Assembly: GCA_947034895.1 (NCBI GenBank)
Contig: OX344761.1
Coordinates: forward strand, 83,779,839-83,843,838
Direction of reading: 5' to 3'
Origin: Rhytidiadelphus loreus
Lineage: Eukaryota > Streptophyta > Bryopsida > Hypnales > Hylocomiaceae
Length of the DNA stretch: 64,000 nucleotides
Positions 48,501 to 60,041 of this stretch are shown here, in pieces; position 1 is the stretch's first letter, and each line of letters opens with the position of its first letter. Made by a program: the position numbers and the translations under genes. A model generated the notes under the pieces. The model searched no databases and was not told the origin of the DNA. It saw only the letters and a list, made by a program, of their open reading frames with translations.

Positions 48501-51290
48501 AGAGCTTTAATGAATTTGTTTCATGTAAATAATTGGAAACACCAAGATATACACACTTCTAGAAACAAGTAGCGATGAATAGATACCAATCATTATAAAT
48601 ATATTACTTAGTTTAGCAGCTTATTATCTCTTGGCAGTAAAGCTATACTTTTAAGTTTCCTTGATTAATTATTAGTTTGATGTCGTTCTCTACTGGATGT
48701 CTTCATAATAGTGTGTTAGTGAGTGGTATACTGGTCTATGTCTCTGGCTCAATCATTCTGTATGTTGAGGCACTTTAGCAGGAGCGGGTCCATCTTCCAC
48801 TACGTTCTTGATAACCTCCCAAATGCCTATTCTAAAAATAGAAATACCTCTTTGGAAGCTAACAGTTGGTCATAATGACTTTCTCAAAGCATGGGTCTAT
48901 TTTTGAAGAATGTAGGGCATGGTCTCTTCTTTCTATTTGTGCATGTTTCCTTCCTTGAAGCTTCCTGAATGGATGATTTCTTGATATGGAAGTGGTCACT
49001 ATTGGCCATTGGGCCTTTGGGCCTTAAGGGATAAACGTCAGGCCGGTAACTTACCCACCGAGGGACTAGCACTCACCGTTTCTGCATTTGAGCGTTGGTT
49101 TGGATTTGCAGTACGATGAAGCAGAGCGGAGAAGGGAAATGGCTAAGAACTCCCTTGAGCGATACACACATTATTATGAACGTTGGGCTACAAATGAATC
49201 TGTGAGTGTGGGTTTGTGTTGTATTGTTCTTCATTTGAGTGAGGTTTGGCTGTAGTCTTTCTTAAATTTCACTGGTAATAGATATATATCATTCACAATT
49301 TTGATGTTGTTTTAGTGTGGAATATATTTGATGCATGTTCTCAACCTTTTGGATCTCTTTTGTGTTTTACAGTCAAGGGCTAAGGCGCTTGCAGATCTTC
49401 AACAAATGCAAGCGGTGCAGGTTCCATATCTCTCCCTTGTCTTCCTTCAAGAGATTCCTACTCAAATTTACTTGAAGCAACACCTGTGGAGTTGCTCAAT
49501 ACATGTGTTTTCCTTGCATGGTTAGGCTTCTAATTGTGGTTGGATAGGAATAGAAAGAGTCAAGACTTTGCACACGTTTAGAAGTCACGTATCTGCTGAT
49601 TATGACTTTATCACCTCATTAGGAATTAGGTGTTTGGTTTTGGGACAAATGCTCGCATTTTCTCTGCAGGATGGATCTGGTTTGTGAGTCCCAGGGAGAC
49701 ATGTTATAAACTTCCGGATTATGACTTCTCTTGTCATTACTTGTGCAGATTGATAAGTTAAGTGACAAACAGTGTCAACCTGTGTCGCAGCTGAAGTTTG
49801 TAACAGATGCATGGCTTCAGGTATTTTAGTTCGCCTAGTTTTGGGACGTAGTGTCATGATAAAAATGCTTGACTCTGTCCTTTGTTCTCTGTGCACTGTG
49901 AACACTGTTGTTTGAGGAGGAATATGTATAGAGTTGTTCAAAAGTCATGCTTAAGACTTTGTTGCCTGCGATAATGAGCTGTGCTTACTTTTCATGTTGT
50001 CTTTGTGTTTAGTTATCATCTGGTTTTGCAGCTCAGGCTATCTTTGTGTTGTGCAGATTGTCTTGAAATGGGCTTATACTGTCTTTGTCTCGTGCAGATT
50101 GTGGAGTGCCGGCGAGTATTGAAATGGACGTATGCTTATGGATATTACTTGCCTGAGAGCGAGCATACGAAGAGGCAGTTCTTTGAATACTCTCAAGGTT
50201 GAATATCTTGTTTATTTTTTAGTGTATTCCCATCTTGTCATGACCTCGAATCACTAATTCTGTATGAAATTAATGGATATGTTCTGAAATGGGATGACAG
50301 GTGAAGCAGAAGCCGGTTTGGAGCGCCTCCATCAGTGTGCTGAAAAGGATCTGCAGACCTTTCTTGAAGGAGATACTCCAATCACCTCATTTAATGATTT
50401 CCGCACCAAACTTGCTGGCTTGACCAGGTGCTCATTCTCAAACATAGGGAACAATCTATTAAAAAAGTGGATAGCTCACACCATAGCACATAGCACCATA
50501 ACAAGAGAATAGCATGTTATTTGCTGTTTGAGGCCCACCTGCACCAAGCAAGGAGCGCCAATTAGCTAACTGGCATTAATTTCTGAATGCCCACTCTGTC
50601 CAAGTTGTATCAGTCAGCAAACTCCCACGAACTTGCAATGAATTTACGTTAATTTCCGCCAATTAACTTCACTCCCTGATTTTGATTTTGATTTTCTTAA
50701 CTAGCTGGCCTATAATAACTAGCTGGCCTATACCAGTATTTCGAAATGCTAAATCTACCTGCACCAAGTACCTGGAGTTAGCCACAAAGTTAAACTCTCC
50801 ATTAGTTAACCTAGCAAGCAATAGGGTAGATTTATCTTGCAACTAGCTAAGTGACCTTAACTACTAGTTAGCCAATTGTCACTACTTGATTGTTGTGAGT
50901 GAACTTTGTTTATGTTGATGATCTTTAGGTTTAGTAATTTCATGTGTATTTGAAAACTATGATAGCTGTGACAATTCGAGAATAGTGTTGACATCATTGT
51001 GGGCTGTTGTTTCTTCCAGTGTGACAAGGACATACTTTGAGAACTTGGTTGGTGCTCTAGAAAACAATTTGGCAGATGTGGACATTCCAAAGGGAACAAA
51101 CAAGTCCAGCAGTAGCTCCAAGGCCTCGGGTAGTTCGAAAGGGCGAGCTGGAAGGCCCAAAGTGGGGAGCTCTAGAAGTGGGGGATCCAGCCGTGGTGGC
51201 GAGGAGGCGACTCATTGGTCTTGTGAACATTGCACGTATGCCAATACCACAACCACTGTGTGCGTCATTTGCAACTACCCTCGCTCGTAA
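45580..51290 (+). CDS. Ariadne-type RBR E3 ubiquitin ligase (ARI)
   Basis: RING-between-RING E3 ligase that takes ubiquitin from an E2 onto its own cysteine. Fifteen exons: 45580-45765, 46015-46139, 46475-46583, 46693-46783, 47174-47346, 47560-47664, 47783-47871, 48090-48197, 48360-48450, 49112-49201, 49373-49420, 49749-49820, 50098-50197, 50301-50427 and 51020-51290; 594 residues, all phases consistent. Order: acidic N-terminus (1-60), UBA-like region, RING1 from Cys143 (CEIC, CGHYFC), IBR around 229-275, RING2 with the catalytic Cys314 in NQGCMHITC, Ariadne helices, a Ser/Gly-rich linker, and a C-terminal RanBP2-type zinc finger (Cys573, 576, 586, 589), as in one plant ARI subgroup. All zinc ligands and the catalytic cysteine appear intact. 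The exon number resembles the multi-exon plant ARI genes. Confidence 0.93.
50041..50097 (+). repeat. Duplicated splice-acceptor segment before ARI exon 13
   Basis: TCTTTGTGTTGTGCAGATTGT (acceptor at 50055-50056) is repeated as TCTTTGTCTCGTGCAGATTGT (acceptor at 50096-50097), each followed by a version of TTGAAATGG. Using the first acceptor would add 41 bases and shift the frame, so the second must be the coding one. Confidence 0.7.
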
Positions 51291-53929
51291 TTGAATTATT
51301 ATTTAAGTTGGAGTATCTTGGACTTTCAGTTGTCTACAACCCTCTCCTGATCTTGCACAACAAATTACAGGATTAAACCCTTATATTTACTAAAGACAAG
51401 TTGTGTGATCTTGAGACAGTTGGAAGGCAGTTGTGAGGTTGCTATGGCTAATCACAACACTATTGGAAATGTGTAATCCCTGCATTACTCTTGTGGGTGG
51501 CTTAGGTGCTTGGGTTTTTGGTTAAATGAAATCTAGCCATCTAAGGTGATAAAGAAGGGGAAGTCGTTGAAGGGTGTCATGTATCTAGTCCATATGTTTC
51601 AGTGGTGTAGTGAATGTGCAAAGATATGCTTTGCAAATCCCTTCCCATTGTACTATTATGTGCAAGGATTGCTTTTCCATTTTGGTTGTGGTCAATGGTG
51701 TCGCATCCGTTTATGAGATGTATGTATTGTGCTTGGGAAATGGCATATTGGGTAGAGTTTATGAAAAAAGTAGCTAGGACTTTGTAAAATTGGAAATTAG
51801 TATCTATATTTAGTAGTATGAGCTGACCTTATTTGGAGTTTTGCACATATGTAGTATGAAATTGTTGAAATTAGAAGCATATTCAGTTGGCTGATTGTCA
51901 TGTTCTCACCTATTGGAATAAAGAATCATCATGATTGACCAAAACCTAAAGGATGATTGTAATGTTCTTCACAATCATCATGATATATTATGATATTGAC
52001 CAAAACCTCATAGATATTTGCACTCTTGAATATTTGTTATATTTCTGAAAGTTGAATGCTTACATATTATTCCATTTTTATCATTTTTGTAATATGTTTG
52101 AGCCCTAATTTTATAAATTATTTAAGATCATCATTGTATATTGGTAGTGGAAAATTGGTGTGATTTTAGAATCTAGACAAGGTCATTCAGGTTTCTTTAG
52201 TAGATTATATGGAATACCTTAAACTTAGTTACAAGTCCAATAATTATTAATGCATTGGAGCTTGTATATTTGTATTATGGTTTTGATTCATTAAATGGAA
52301 ATTGTCATTGCCAATTGTATAAGTACATTGGTGTGTCCTAATAGTGTGTTACAAAATGAATTTACATTTGGTTATATCTTTATGAGGGAGAATATTTTTA
52401 CCTATTATGTGTGCTATTCTAATAATGATATTTAGTGTTTGTAACACTAATTATAAACACTATTGCTAAATGTCAACAACACTATTAGTATTACCAATAG
52501 TATATGTCAACATGAACACTATTTACCAACTACTATAATTTTTAATAGTTTTGATATTGATTTATATGGCACTAAATCTCAAGTATACTACTAATATTTC
52601 TAACATCAAATATTTGATTGAACATCATTATTAGTTTAATACTTTTCATATTGAAGAGTCATTACAAATATCATAGGTAAAATATTCCTTCCTTATAAAA
52701 TGTTATACTATTAGAACAAATCAATGTACTAGCACCCATAACCGTCAATTTAAAGATTTGGGACATGATGTCTATTAATAAACATCCAACAAATTATTGG
52801 ATCCTACTAGCAAGAAAAAAAGAATTTCAATGCACTTTGAAATGTATTTTTTGGACATTGTGAGTATAAGTTGTGAATTTTTTAAGGGCCCACTACAAAT
52901 GCACCCAATACTAACACTAAGATTTGATATTGAATGTAGTACATCCTTGTAATCACATCTATTAACTTCCTAAGATTTTTCAAGATTTTAAAAGTGGTGG
53001 TTATGAATACAATGACACTTATGGGTGTTGCTACCTTATAATGTAATCTATTATCAAATAGAAATCGTATAATTAATTTATCATGGTAGTGCTAAATGAC
53101 ATTGGGTATCCTTGGAAAATTGATTCCATTTGAACCCAGTTTGTTTCTAGTTATAGTTTTTAACATTGGAAACTTTGAGTCTATGCTCCATGTTTCTCTA
53201 GGATGCTCATCAACTATACATGGTACATGGATGGACTGTATCCTACCTTGCCATGACACATGTCTTTGCAAATTTGTTTCTTATATTGGATATGTATATT
53301 CATGATATGCTTTCACTTCCTTGTGAGTAGGAAGAAACTACATATTAGATTGAGTAGTTTTATTGTCAAACCAAAAGTAACATAATTTCAAGTCCAATTG
53401 TAAACATAGTTGTTCGACCATTGGAAAAATTTGCTTCCCCGGTTTTAATAAGCATTCTCCCCCTTGCAACCATTGCACACATCCATGAAGAATTCCAAAA
53501 TTTCTTTTGTTATTTATCTCATAGGTTCAATTAATTATGTCTTCATGGAAATCCGCCCTATGTGGTAACTTCACCTAAATGTGTCAAAATAAACAATTGA
53601 GCATTGTTTTTATTCTTAAATTGTTTGATTTTTATTGGATCTTGTTGGAAATCAAATAAGTATGTTTTGGACACCATATAAATAAACTATGAATTTCACA
53701 TATTTGCTCCTCAAATAGATTACTATTTGGGAAAGTAGCACCTACTCTTCTAATACAAGTAGTGAAAACACAAATACATCATTGAACTTATTTGGAAGGA
53801 TCTTAGTGATTATATCCAAGCTCACTAGAAACATTGTAGTGCCTTCATTTTCTAGCATGTGGTGTCTACTCAGGAGTTTCTCCATAGATTTGATGACCTA
53901 AAGGACTAAGGTGTGTTGGGGCTTAAGAC
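51291..53929. other. Intergenic DNA downstream of the Ariadne gene
   Basis: It begins with probable 3' UTR (to about 51700), then is AT-rich. A foldback element lies at 52377-52700. A dispersed block reading TTTGGACA followed by AATAAA-TATGAATTT recurs near 11530, 52852, 53665 and 54990, and inverted near 56560. Confidence 0.45.
52377..52700. mobile_element. Foldback/MITE-like element
   Basis: TTTATGAGGGAGAATATTTT followed by TACCTAT at the left is mirrored by the complement of TTTATAAGGAAGGAATATTT and TACCTAT at the right. The target duplication is not clear; limits approximate. Confidence 0.45.
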
Positions 53930-54805
53930 TACTTCAAAATATGGGCATATCAAAAGCAAGGCTAAAATCCTCATTTATATTGAATCGTTAATAAATCCAA
54001 ACGTAATATCCTTAAATTAATTTTTTAGAATACACTCCTCTAAAATTTCTAAGTGAGAAACTTTACCAATTGCAAGATCTTGATGCTTGAATTTCAAAAG
54101 AAATATTTTCAACTCTTCCCAAATAGGTAAGTTTCAACTTTCAAACTTTTTACCCAAAATGCATGCATCCTATAGCTTACATCATTCTATAATATGTTGA
54201 AGAAATAAGTTGGAAATAAGTATAAAAAATTCTACAAAAATACATCTCATATTCATTCTTGAAAAATCTATTAATAAAAAGAGATAGATTATAATTATAA
54301 ATACTAAATTGTTAAGAATTGAATTATAGAACTGAAAAATTCCAATTCCAACGATTGTAATGTTATTATGTTGTAGTAAGAAAATCTACATCTTGTATTT
54401 GGTGGGTTTTTTTTCAAAATATTGAAAATTGAATTCAAAATTAGGACTTTAAATGTTTTTTGAATAGAGATTCCATAACTACTAGGAAACTAAAACCCTT
54501 GTAACTTCCATCTCATTAATCGAAATAGAATGATTCAAAACTTTTCAAGTATCTATAAATATAAAAAAAAACAAGTTCAAGCTTTTAATTTTTTTTTAAA
54601 TGATTTTTTCTAAGATGCCTAGATTGCCCAGGTTGAGAAAGAAACTACATATCAAACAATAACATTTTAAACCATGTAGTCAAATGTTATGAAAATTCAT
54701 GTGCCTTGAAGTTACTTCTTGACGACATGTGTGAAATTATGAAGAAAGTAAATGGATGATATAAAACACTATGTTGCCAAAAAATGCTATTAAGCCCTTT
54801 CAGGT
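53930..54805 (-). mobile_element. Eroded TTAA-family transposon, copy 5, inverted
   Basis: Read on the minus strand, blocks follow the order of copy 2: the region around 54078 (ATTGCAAGATC), 54470-54540 (CCATAACT ... GAATGATTCAAAACTTTTC) and 54625-54640 (GATTGCCCAGG). It ends CCCTTTCAGGT before TTAA at 54806-54809. Heavily diverged, left limit approximate. Confidence 0.4.
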
Positions 54806-54809
54806 TTAA

Positions 54810-55385
54810 ATTGATTTGTTTTTGTAATACCCTTAAGATGACTAGGATCTCTAAGAATCCAATTACATGTATCAGTTAGCTTGCCATCTGTGGTTACGGA
54901 TTATTTTCTTTTGATTCTTTTCCCTTAGGAAGGTGCATTTTATTCCTATCAATCTATTGAATGAAGGTTTCTTCTCTTGTTTCAAAATGACAAATAAATA
55001 AACTATGAATTTTCAAACTATTGAAAAGAAGCATTTTCAAAAATGACTCTAATCTCTTATGAATAAAGACAATACATTTAGGCAAGAATTTGTATATATT
55101 GGATTTTAAAAGGGATTAGAATTAAGTGCAATATCTTTTATCTTGAAGGACTTTGAGGCCAAAATATGGGCAATGGATGACTTTCAAAATTACTGTAGAA
55201 ATGAAGAATGCATCTATTGGTCTAAAAATTCAATCATTTTTGGCATAGGAATTTAGTCATAGGTCTTTTCCTTCCAAGGTTAATTGCTCAAAAGAAAACC
55301 CCAAACTCTTGTTGAAAAAAACATAGGTGAATTAGAATTCAATGTCATTTATAGGTGAAAAGAAGCATCAAGGCCAAAGTCCAAC
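54810..55385. other. AT-rich intergenic DNA
   Basis: No gene recognised. It includes one copy of a dispersed AAATAAACTATGAATTTTC block near 54997. Confidence 0.4.
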
Positions 55386-55388
55386 CAT

Positions 55389-55534
55389 CACTAATATAAA
55401 TCCACACATTTTAGATGATGGTTTTGTGTTACATATGGACTGAAACTAATAAGTACATTTGTGTTTAAAATAACTCAGATTTAAGACAAAACCATCATTT
55501 GGAATGGTTGTTTCAGTGTAAATTTCTACTAGTG
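55389..55534. mobile_element. Mini-CACTA MITE (146 bp)
   Basis: It is flanked by CAT on both sides (55386-55388 and 55535-55537). The ends are CACTAATATAAATC and CACTAGTAGAAATT (complement), and the arms meet again in a perfect ATGATGGTTTTGT pair. The three-base duplication and CACTA termini place it with CACTA-derived MITEs. Confidence 0.6.
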
Positions 55535-55537
55535 CAT

Positions 55538-57120
55538 ACAACCAAATGATTTGCAATAATGTGTCAAAGTTGAGACATGTTGGCTCAAAATACTTATTCT
55601 TCATTTACTAGAACGTGGAGCCAAGATGCACCATTACAAAAAAAATTGTGTAGCAAAAATGTGAAAATTTGTCTTTATTTTGTGTTTGATTTATTTTTTG
55701 CTTCTCTATCTTCTTCACCGCATTTTGAAACTTTGGGTCCAAATATGATTTCAAAATTTTCAAAATGAATCATAAAGTGGTATACAATCACAAAAACTAC
55801 ATATAAAATGATCTTTATAAGTAATTGAGCATGGTTATTATTAAAGTATATTAAATAAACAATCTAAATTTTTATTAGAACTTGTTGGAAGTTGAAAAGA
55901 TATTGTAGATTCTCCAAGCATGCATTTAACTTTTAGACATCGTTTATATTAAACATGAATGATTTTAAAATTGTTGAAAACAGGTGTCTTAAAAATGGTA
56001 ATTAGGTTTCCAAAGACAAAAAATATAAATTTTAGAAAAGCATTTATAGAGGTCAAATTTAAAAATATGTTGCAAATAGTAAGTGTAATTACTTTGGTTA
56101 TTCCATTTTCCATAAGAAGAAAACTTTAGGGGCATACACTTAGGGGGTACTTTCTAAAGAGTATCCTCAACTTGATGCAAGTATATGTGTGTGGCAAGCC
56201 TTTTGCATAGCTCCCTAGCAATAAACTTAGGGATAAATGTAAAAATATAACACATTTTTTCTTGTGATTAATTTTGTACTCCTCAACTAGCCAACTTCAA
56301 CAAACTAAATCAAGGTCTCCAATTCCATGCATGAATTCAAATTTCCTAGATTCAATCATTAATTCTTGTGCTCCCACTTTGGAGTAGATTTTTCCCCTCA
56401 TTTCTGAGACTTGCTATCCACATGTTTGGTACCTACAACTAATTATGACCTGTTTCTAAACTAATCCCTATAGATTCTTGCCTAAAATGTACAACTTTCA
56501 TTTATGAGAGATTGGAGCTGATTTTAGGTACATTTATTTTCAATACTTTTAGAAAATCCATAGTTTATTTATAACAAGTTCAAAAAATGCTTTCTAAAAG
56601 AATCTAGAAATCAATTCCCTTTTGACTACCAACAAGATTGTGTAATAGGAACCATATGCAAAACCTTACTTTAACTAATTAAATTTTTCTTGCATGTATT
56701 GTCCATTGATATGTAGACATATTAGATAAATTTTATAAAATTACTCTACTAAATGTGGACATCTTAATTGGATGATTTATAATTACTACATTTGTGATGA
56801 TTTTTCCAAGCAAGGTGATCATGTTATTGTCAATACAAATTTACACCTCCCATCCTATAAATCCATTTCATGCAACCATTGAGATGGCTAGGGCTAGAGT
56901 GCATCTAGTACCATGGTTTTTTTGTGGCTCATGGGAAAAAAAAAGATAAATGTAAAATCATGGCCCCTATACATGGCCCTTAGTCTTATGTTTTATGATC
57001 CATTTGAGTAAATTTGAGGTATTTGACTCCAAATATAAGAATTCAAAATTTTCCAAATTTGATCAATTGGTAGTAAATAATAGTAAGTAGGGCTTTGCCT
57101 TGCTCTATACAATTGCCAAC
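55538..57120. other. AT-rich intergenic DNA
   Basis: No gene or complete element recognised; ORFs are short and AT-driven. Confidence 0.45.
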
Positions 57121-57424
57121 AATTGTATTGCTAGTGAGCAGGGTTGTCTTGTCTGACATATTTTTGGGTTTAGGCGTCGTGTATGACGTCTGACGTCGCG
57201 TGTCGCGTGTCACCAAGTGTCGAGTTTACTTGACATCGCGTCGCGGAGGGGTAAAAAAATTTACCCCACGGTAAATAGATTTTGCCTACGTGGCAAGGTT
57301 TACAAAATGACGTGGAAAGCCAACTTGGGTGACTGCGGGTAGGGGCGCATGTACTTCAGCCTTGGGCGACCGCGGATGGGGGCGCGTGCAAGTACAAATG
57401 GGGCGAGTACGGGTTCTAAAATTA
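57121..57424. other. CpG-rich block before the minisatellite
   Basis: An abrupt change from AT-rich DNA to CpG-rich sequence: alternating GACGTCTGACGTCGCGTGTCG near 57184-57205, then CTTGGGCGACCGCGGATGG and GGGGCGAGTACGGG near 57360-57415. The latter two phrases recur, slightly changed, in every unit of the satellite at 60-64 kb. Confidence 0.6.
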
Positions 57425-57556
57425 GGGCGACCTCTGGTCCAAGGGGGCGACCTCTGGTTCAAGGGGGCGACTGCTGGTCCAGGGGGGCGACCTCTGGTCC
57501 AAGGGGGCAAGTTCTGGTCCAGGGGGGCGAGTTCTAGTCCAGGGGGGCGACCTCCT
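57425..57556. repeat. 20 bp GC-rich minisatellite
   Basis: About six to seven units of the type GGGCGACCTCTGGTCCAAGG, with variants GCGAGTTCTGGTCCAGGG and CGACTGCTGGTCCAGGG. The period is exactly 20 bases. ORFs through it are repeats, not a gene. Confidence 0.9.
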
Positions 57557-57559
57557 TGT

Positions 57560-58463
57560 TGTAATTGTCAAAAAACACTCAAAACTGCCATTTTTGTGCA
57601 AATTGCAAAGAGAAAAAAAATTTAGAATGGTATTTTTTTTCCATATGTTACCATAGGATCTTGCAATAGAATAGTTTGAGAATGCATGGAAAAAATTTCA
57701 AACATTTTGACCACATAGATTGCAAGATAAATGCATTCAAAGTGAAGAAATTGTGTTTTTTTGGCACAATGGCAAACTAGTTTAAGACTTCAAATCTTCT
57801 TAACTTAAATAGTTTGAATTGTAGATCTTGAATTTAGTTTTTTTTCATCATTCAAAATTGAGTTGAAAATATAGAAAAAATAAAAGTTTAAAATATAATG
57901 TAATTTTCATTATTTAAAAATTTATTTAGTAGAAGAAGGTATCATAGAGGGAAAAACTAAATCATTAATAGCTCTAAGATGGAATTAAAACTCACGAATT
58001 CCAATAGTGAGATTGTTCTAACAATCAATGTTGATTTGGTGGACCTATTTGTTTTGAATTTTTCTGAAAATTGAACTCAAAAACAAATCCTATACCTATA
58101 TTTTACAAATCAATATTATAATTGCTTGCAAAACAAGATGCTCTACAACTTCTTGGCAACCTCTTCATATCATAAATCCAAATGAAATGAATAAAAGCTT
58201 CCATATGAAAATAAAATAAAATATATGAGAAAAAAAATTAATTTTTAATTCAAATTTTTCAAGATTTTTTTTTGCTCATCCAAATGATTTAATTTAGATC
58301 AAAGCTAATTGTTGTATAACTCTTGCTCCTAGGCACCAATTAAAATTAAAATTACATTCCTAGAAAGCTAATTTTTTTTTCCTATCTTTTCATAAAAATT
58401 TGACCATATAGGAACTTGGCCAAAATCCATTTGCCCCTTGTGAAGACAATGAGAATTTAGAGA
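57560..58463 (-). mobile_element. TTAA-family transposon, copy 6, inverted
   Basis: On the minus strand it is collinear with copy 2. AACACTCAAAACTGCCAT at 57574-57591 matches the right subterminal region exactly. TTGACCACATAGATTGCAAG near 57710 and GGAACTTGGCCAAAATCC near 58411 match further blocks. The outer end GAGAATTTAGAGA stops at TTAA (58464-58467). The other end, next to the 20 bp minisatellite, is decayed. Confidence 0.6.
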
Positions 58464-58467
58464 TTAA

Positions 58468-59640
58468 CATCCTATCAATGTATTATTTAACAAGTGGATT
58501 TTAAATTTGAACACCCTCTGAAGATTTGTATAAAAACATTCCTATTTGATTTTCTCTATTCTCTATGCATCATCATACTTATGTATAATTTACCACCTTC
58601 ATCTAAAATTTAAAAATAGAGGAAAGAGATTTAAATTAGAGCTTCTCCTCTTGAATTACGCAAATCTCTAAAAGTCATCCTACCAGGGTATTATTTATGA
58701 AGTAGATTTTAAAATACAAAATAATAAAATGTAGATTTTAGAAAGAGCTTTCCATTTTGAATTTCACTATCTTCCAAGTATCATCAATTCATCATACTCA
58801 TGTATTATTTACCACTTTAATTTCAAGCTTAAAAATTAGAAGAAAGAGATTTAAATAAGAATTATTCCATTTGATTTAATATACGCAATCTCAAATAATC
58901 ATCCTATGGGAGTATTATTTATCAAATGTATTTCAAAATACAAAATAATGAATGGAGATATTTGCAATACCTTCCCCATTTAATTTTCTCGATTCTCCAA
59001 GCATCCTTGTACTCAACTACTAATAAATTATTTACCACATTTATCTCTAACTTAAAAATTAGAAGAAAGAGATTTGAATTAAAACTTCCCCTTTTGATTA
59101 ATGCAAATCTCAAAGACTTATCCTATGGGTGTATTATTTATAAATTGTTTTTCAAGATACAAAATAATGCATGAAGATATTTGCAATACCTTCCTCATTT
59201 AATTTTCTTGATTCTCCAAGCATCCTTGTACTCAACTACTTATAAATTATTTACCACATTTATCTCTAACTTAAAAATTAGAAGGAAGAGATTTGAATCA
59301 AAACTTCCCCTTTTGATTAATGCAAATCTCAAAGACTTATCCTATGGGTGTATTATTTATAAATGTTTTTCAAGATACAAAATAATGCATGAAAATATTT
59401 GCAATACCTTCTCCATTTAATTTTCTTGATTCTCCAAACATCTTTGAACTTATGAATTATTTACCATATTCACTTTTAAATTAATGGGGAAGAGATTTAA
59501 ATGAAAATTTCCCCTACGGATTTAAACAAATCTCAAATAGTCATTCTATAAGTATATAATTTATCAAATGATTTCTAAAATACAAAAAAATAGATGGAGA
59601 GATATGTATGATCTTTCTTATTTGATTTATTTCATATCAT
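58468..59640. repeat. ~218 bp AT-rich satellite
   Basis: Five to six tandem units. The block CAAATCTCAAAGACTTATCC or its variants falls near 58669, 58888, 59104, 59323 and 59528, spacing 219, 216, 219 and 205. Each unit also has TATTATTTAT, GATTTTCTC-ATTCTCCAAGCATC, ATTTACCAC and a TTAGAAGAAAGAGATTT block. The units starting at 59104 and 59323 are nearly identical; outer ones are diverged. Two almost identical ORFs (58926 and 59181) are a consequence. Confidence 0.85.
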
Positions 59641-60041
59641 ATAATCCCAACCGAATAAATGAAAATGAACCATTGATATATATTTAACAAAATTGCATAT
59701 TTGCAAAACTTGAGTGTTCATTAGAAGATGACATCTTGCTATAAAATTTATATACTAGATCTAATTAATAGATCAAACAAGATATTATCAAATACAAGTA
59801 GTACTATAGAGAATCCAAAGCAACTAGATTTTTAGAAGAGGTTTCATTTCTAATAAATGAGATTAGGTGTCAAAGCTATGAAATCTGATCTCATCAAGGT
59901 CCATTTACTTAGCTCACCTAACAAGGTACGTCCACTAATGTACCTAGCAAACTAAAACAAAAGTAATTGACTATAATGAAGTTGTCCATTTCTACTTTCA
60001 TCACCCAAAAATTGCAATCCAATGAGTTTTTCAAGTAACTT
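59641..60041. other. AT-rich spacer between two satellites
   Basis: No gene seen. The boundary with the GC-rich satellite is sharp, at about 60030. Confidence 0.5.

Noticed and set aside
57286..57625. Pro/Arg- and Gly-rich ORFs on both strands
   Set aside because: They are translations of the 20 bp minisatellite and its CpG-rich flank.
58926..59420. Two nearly identical 79-82 residue ORFs suggesting a duplicated gene
   Set aside because: They are successive units of the AT-rich satellite; outer units lack the ORF.
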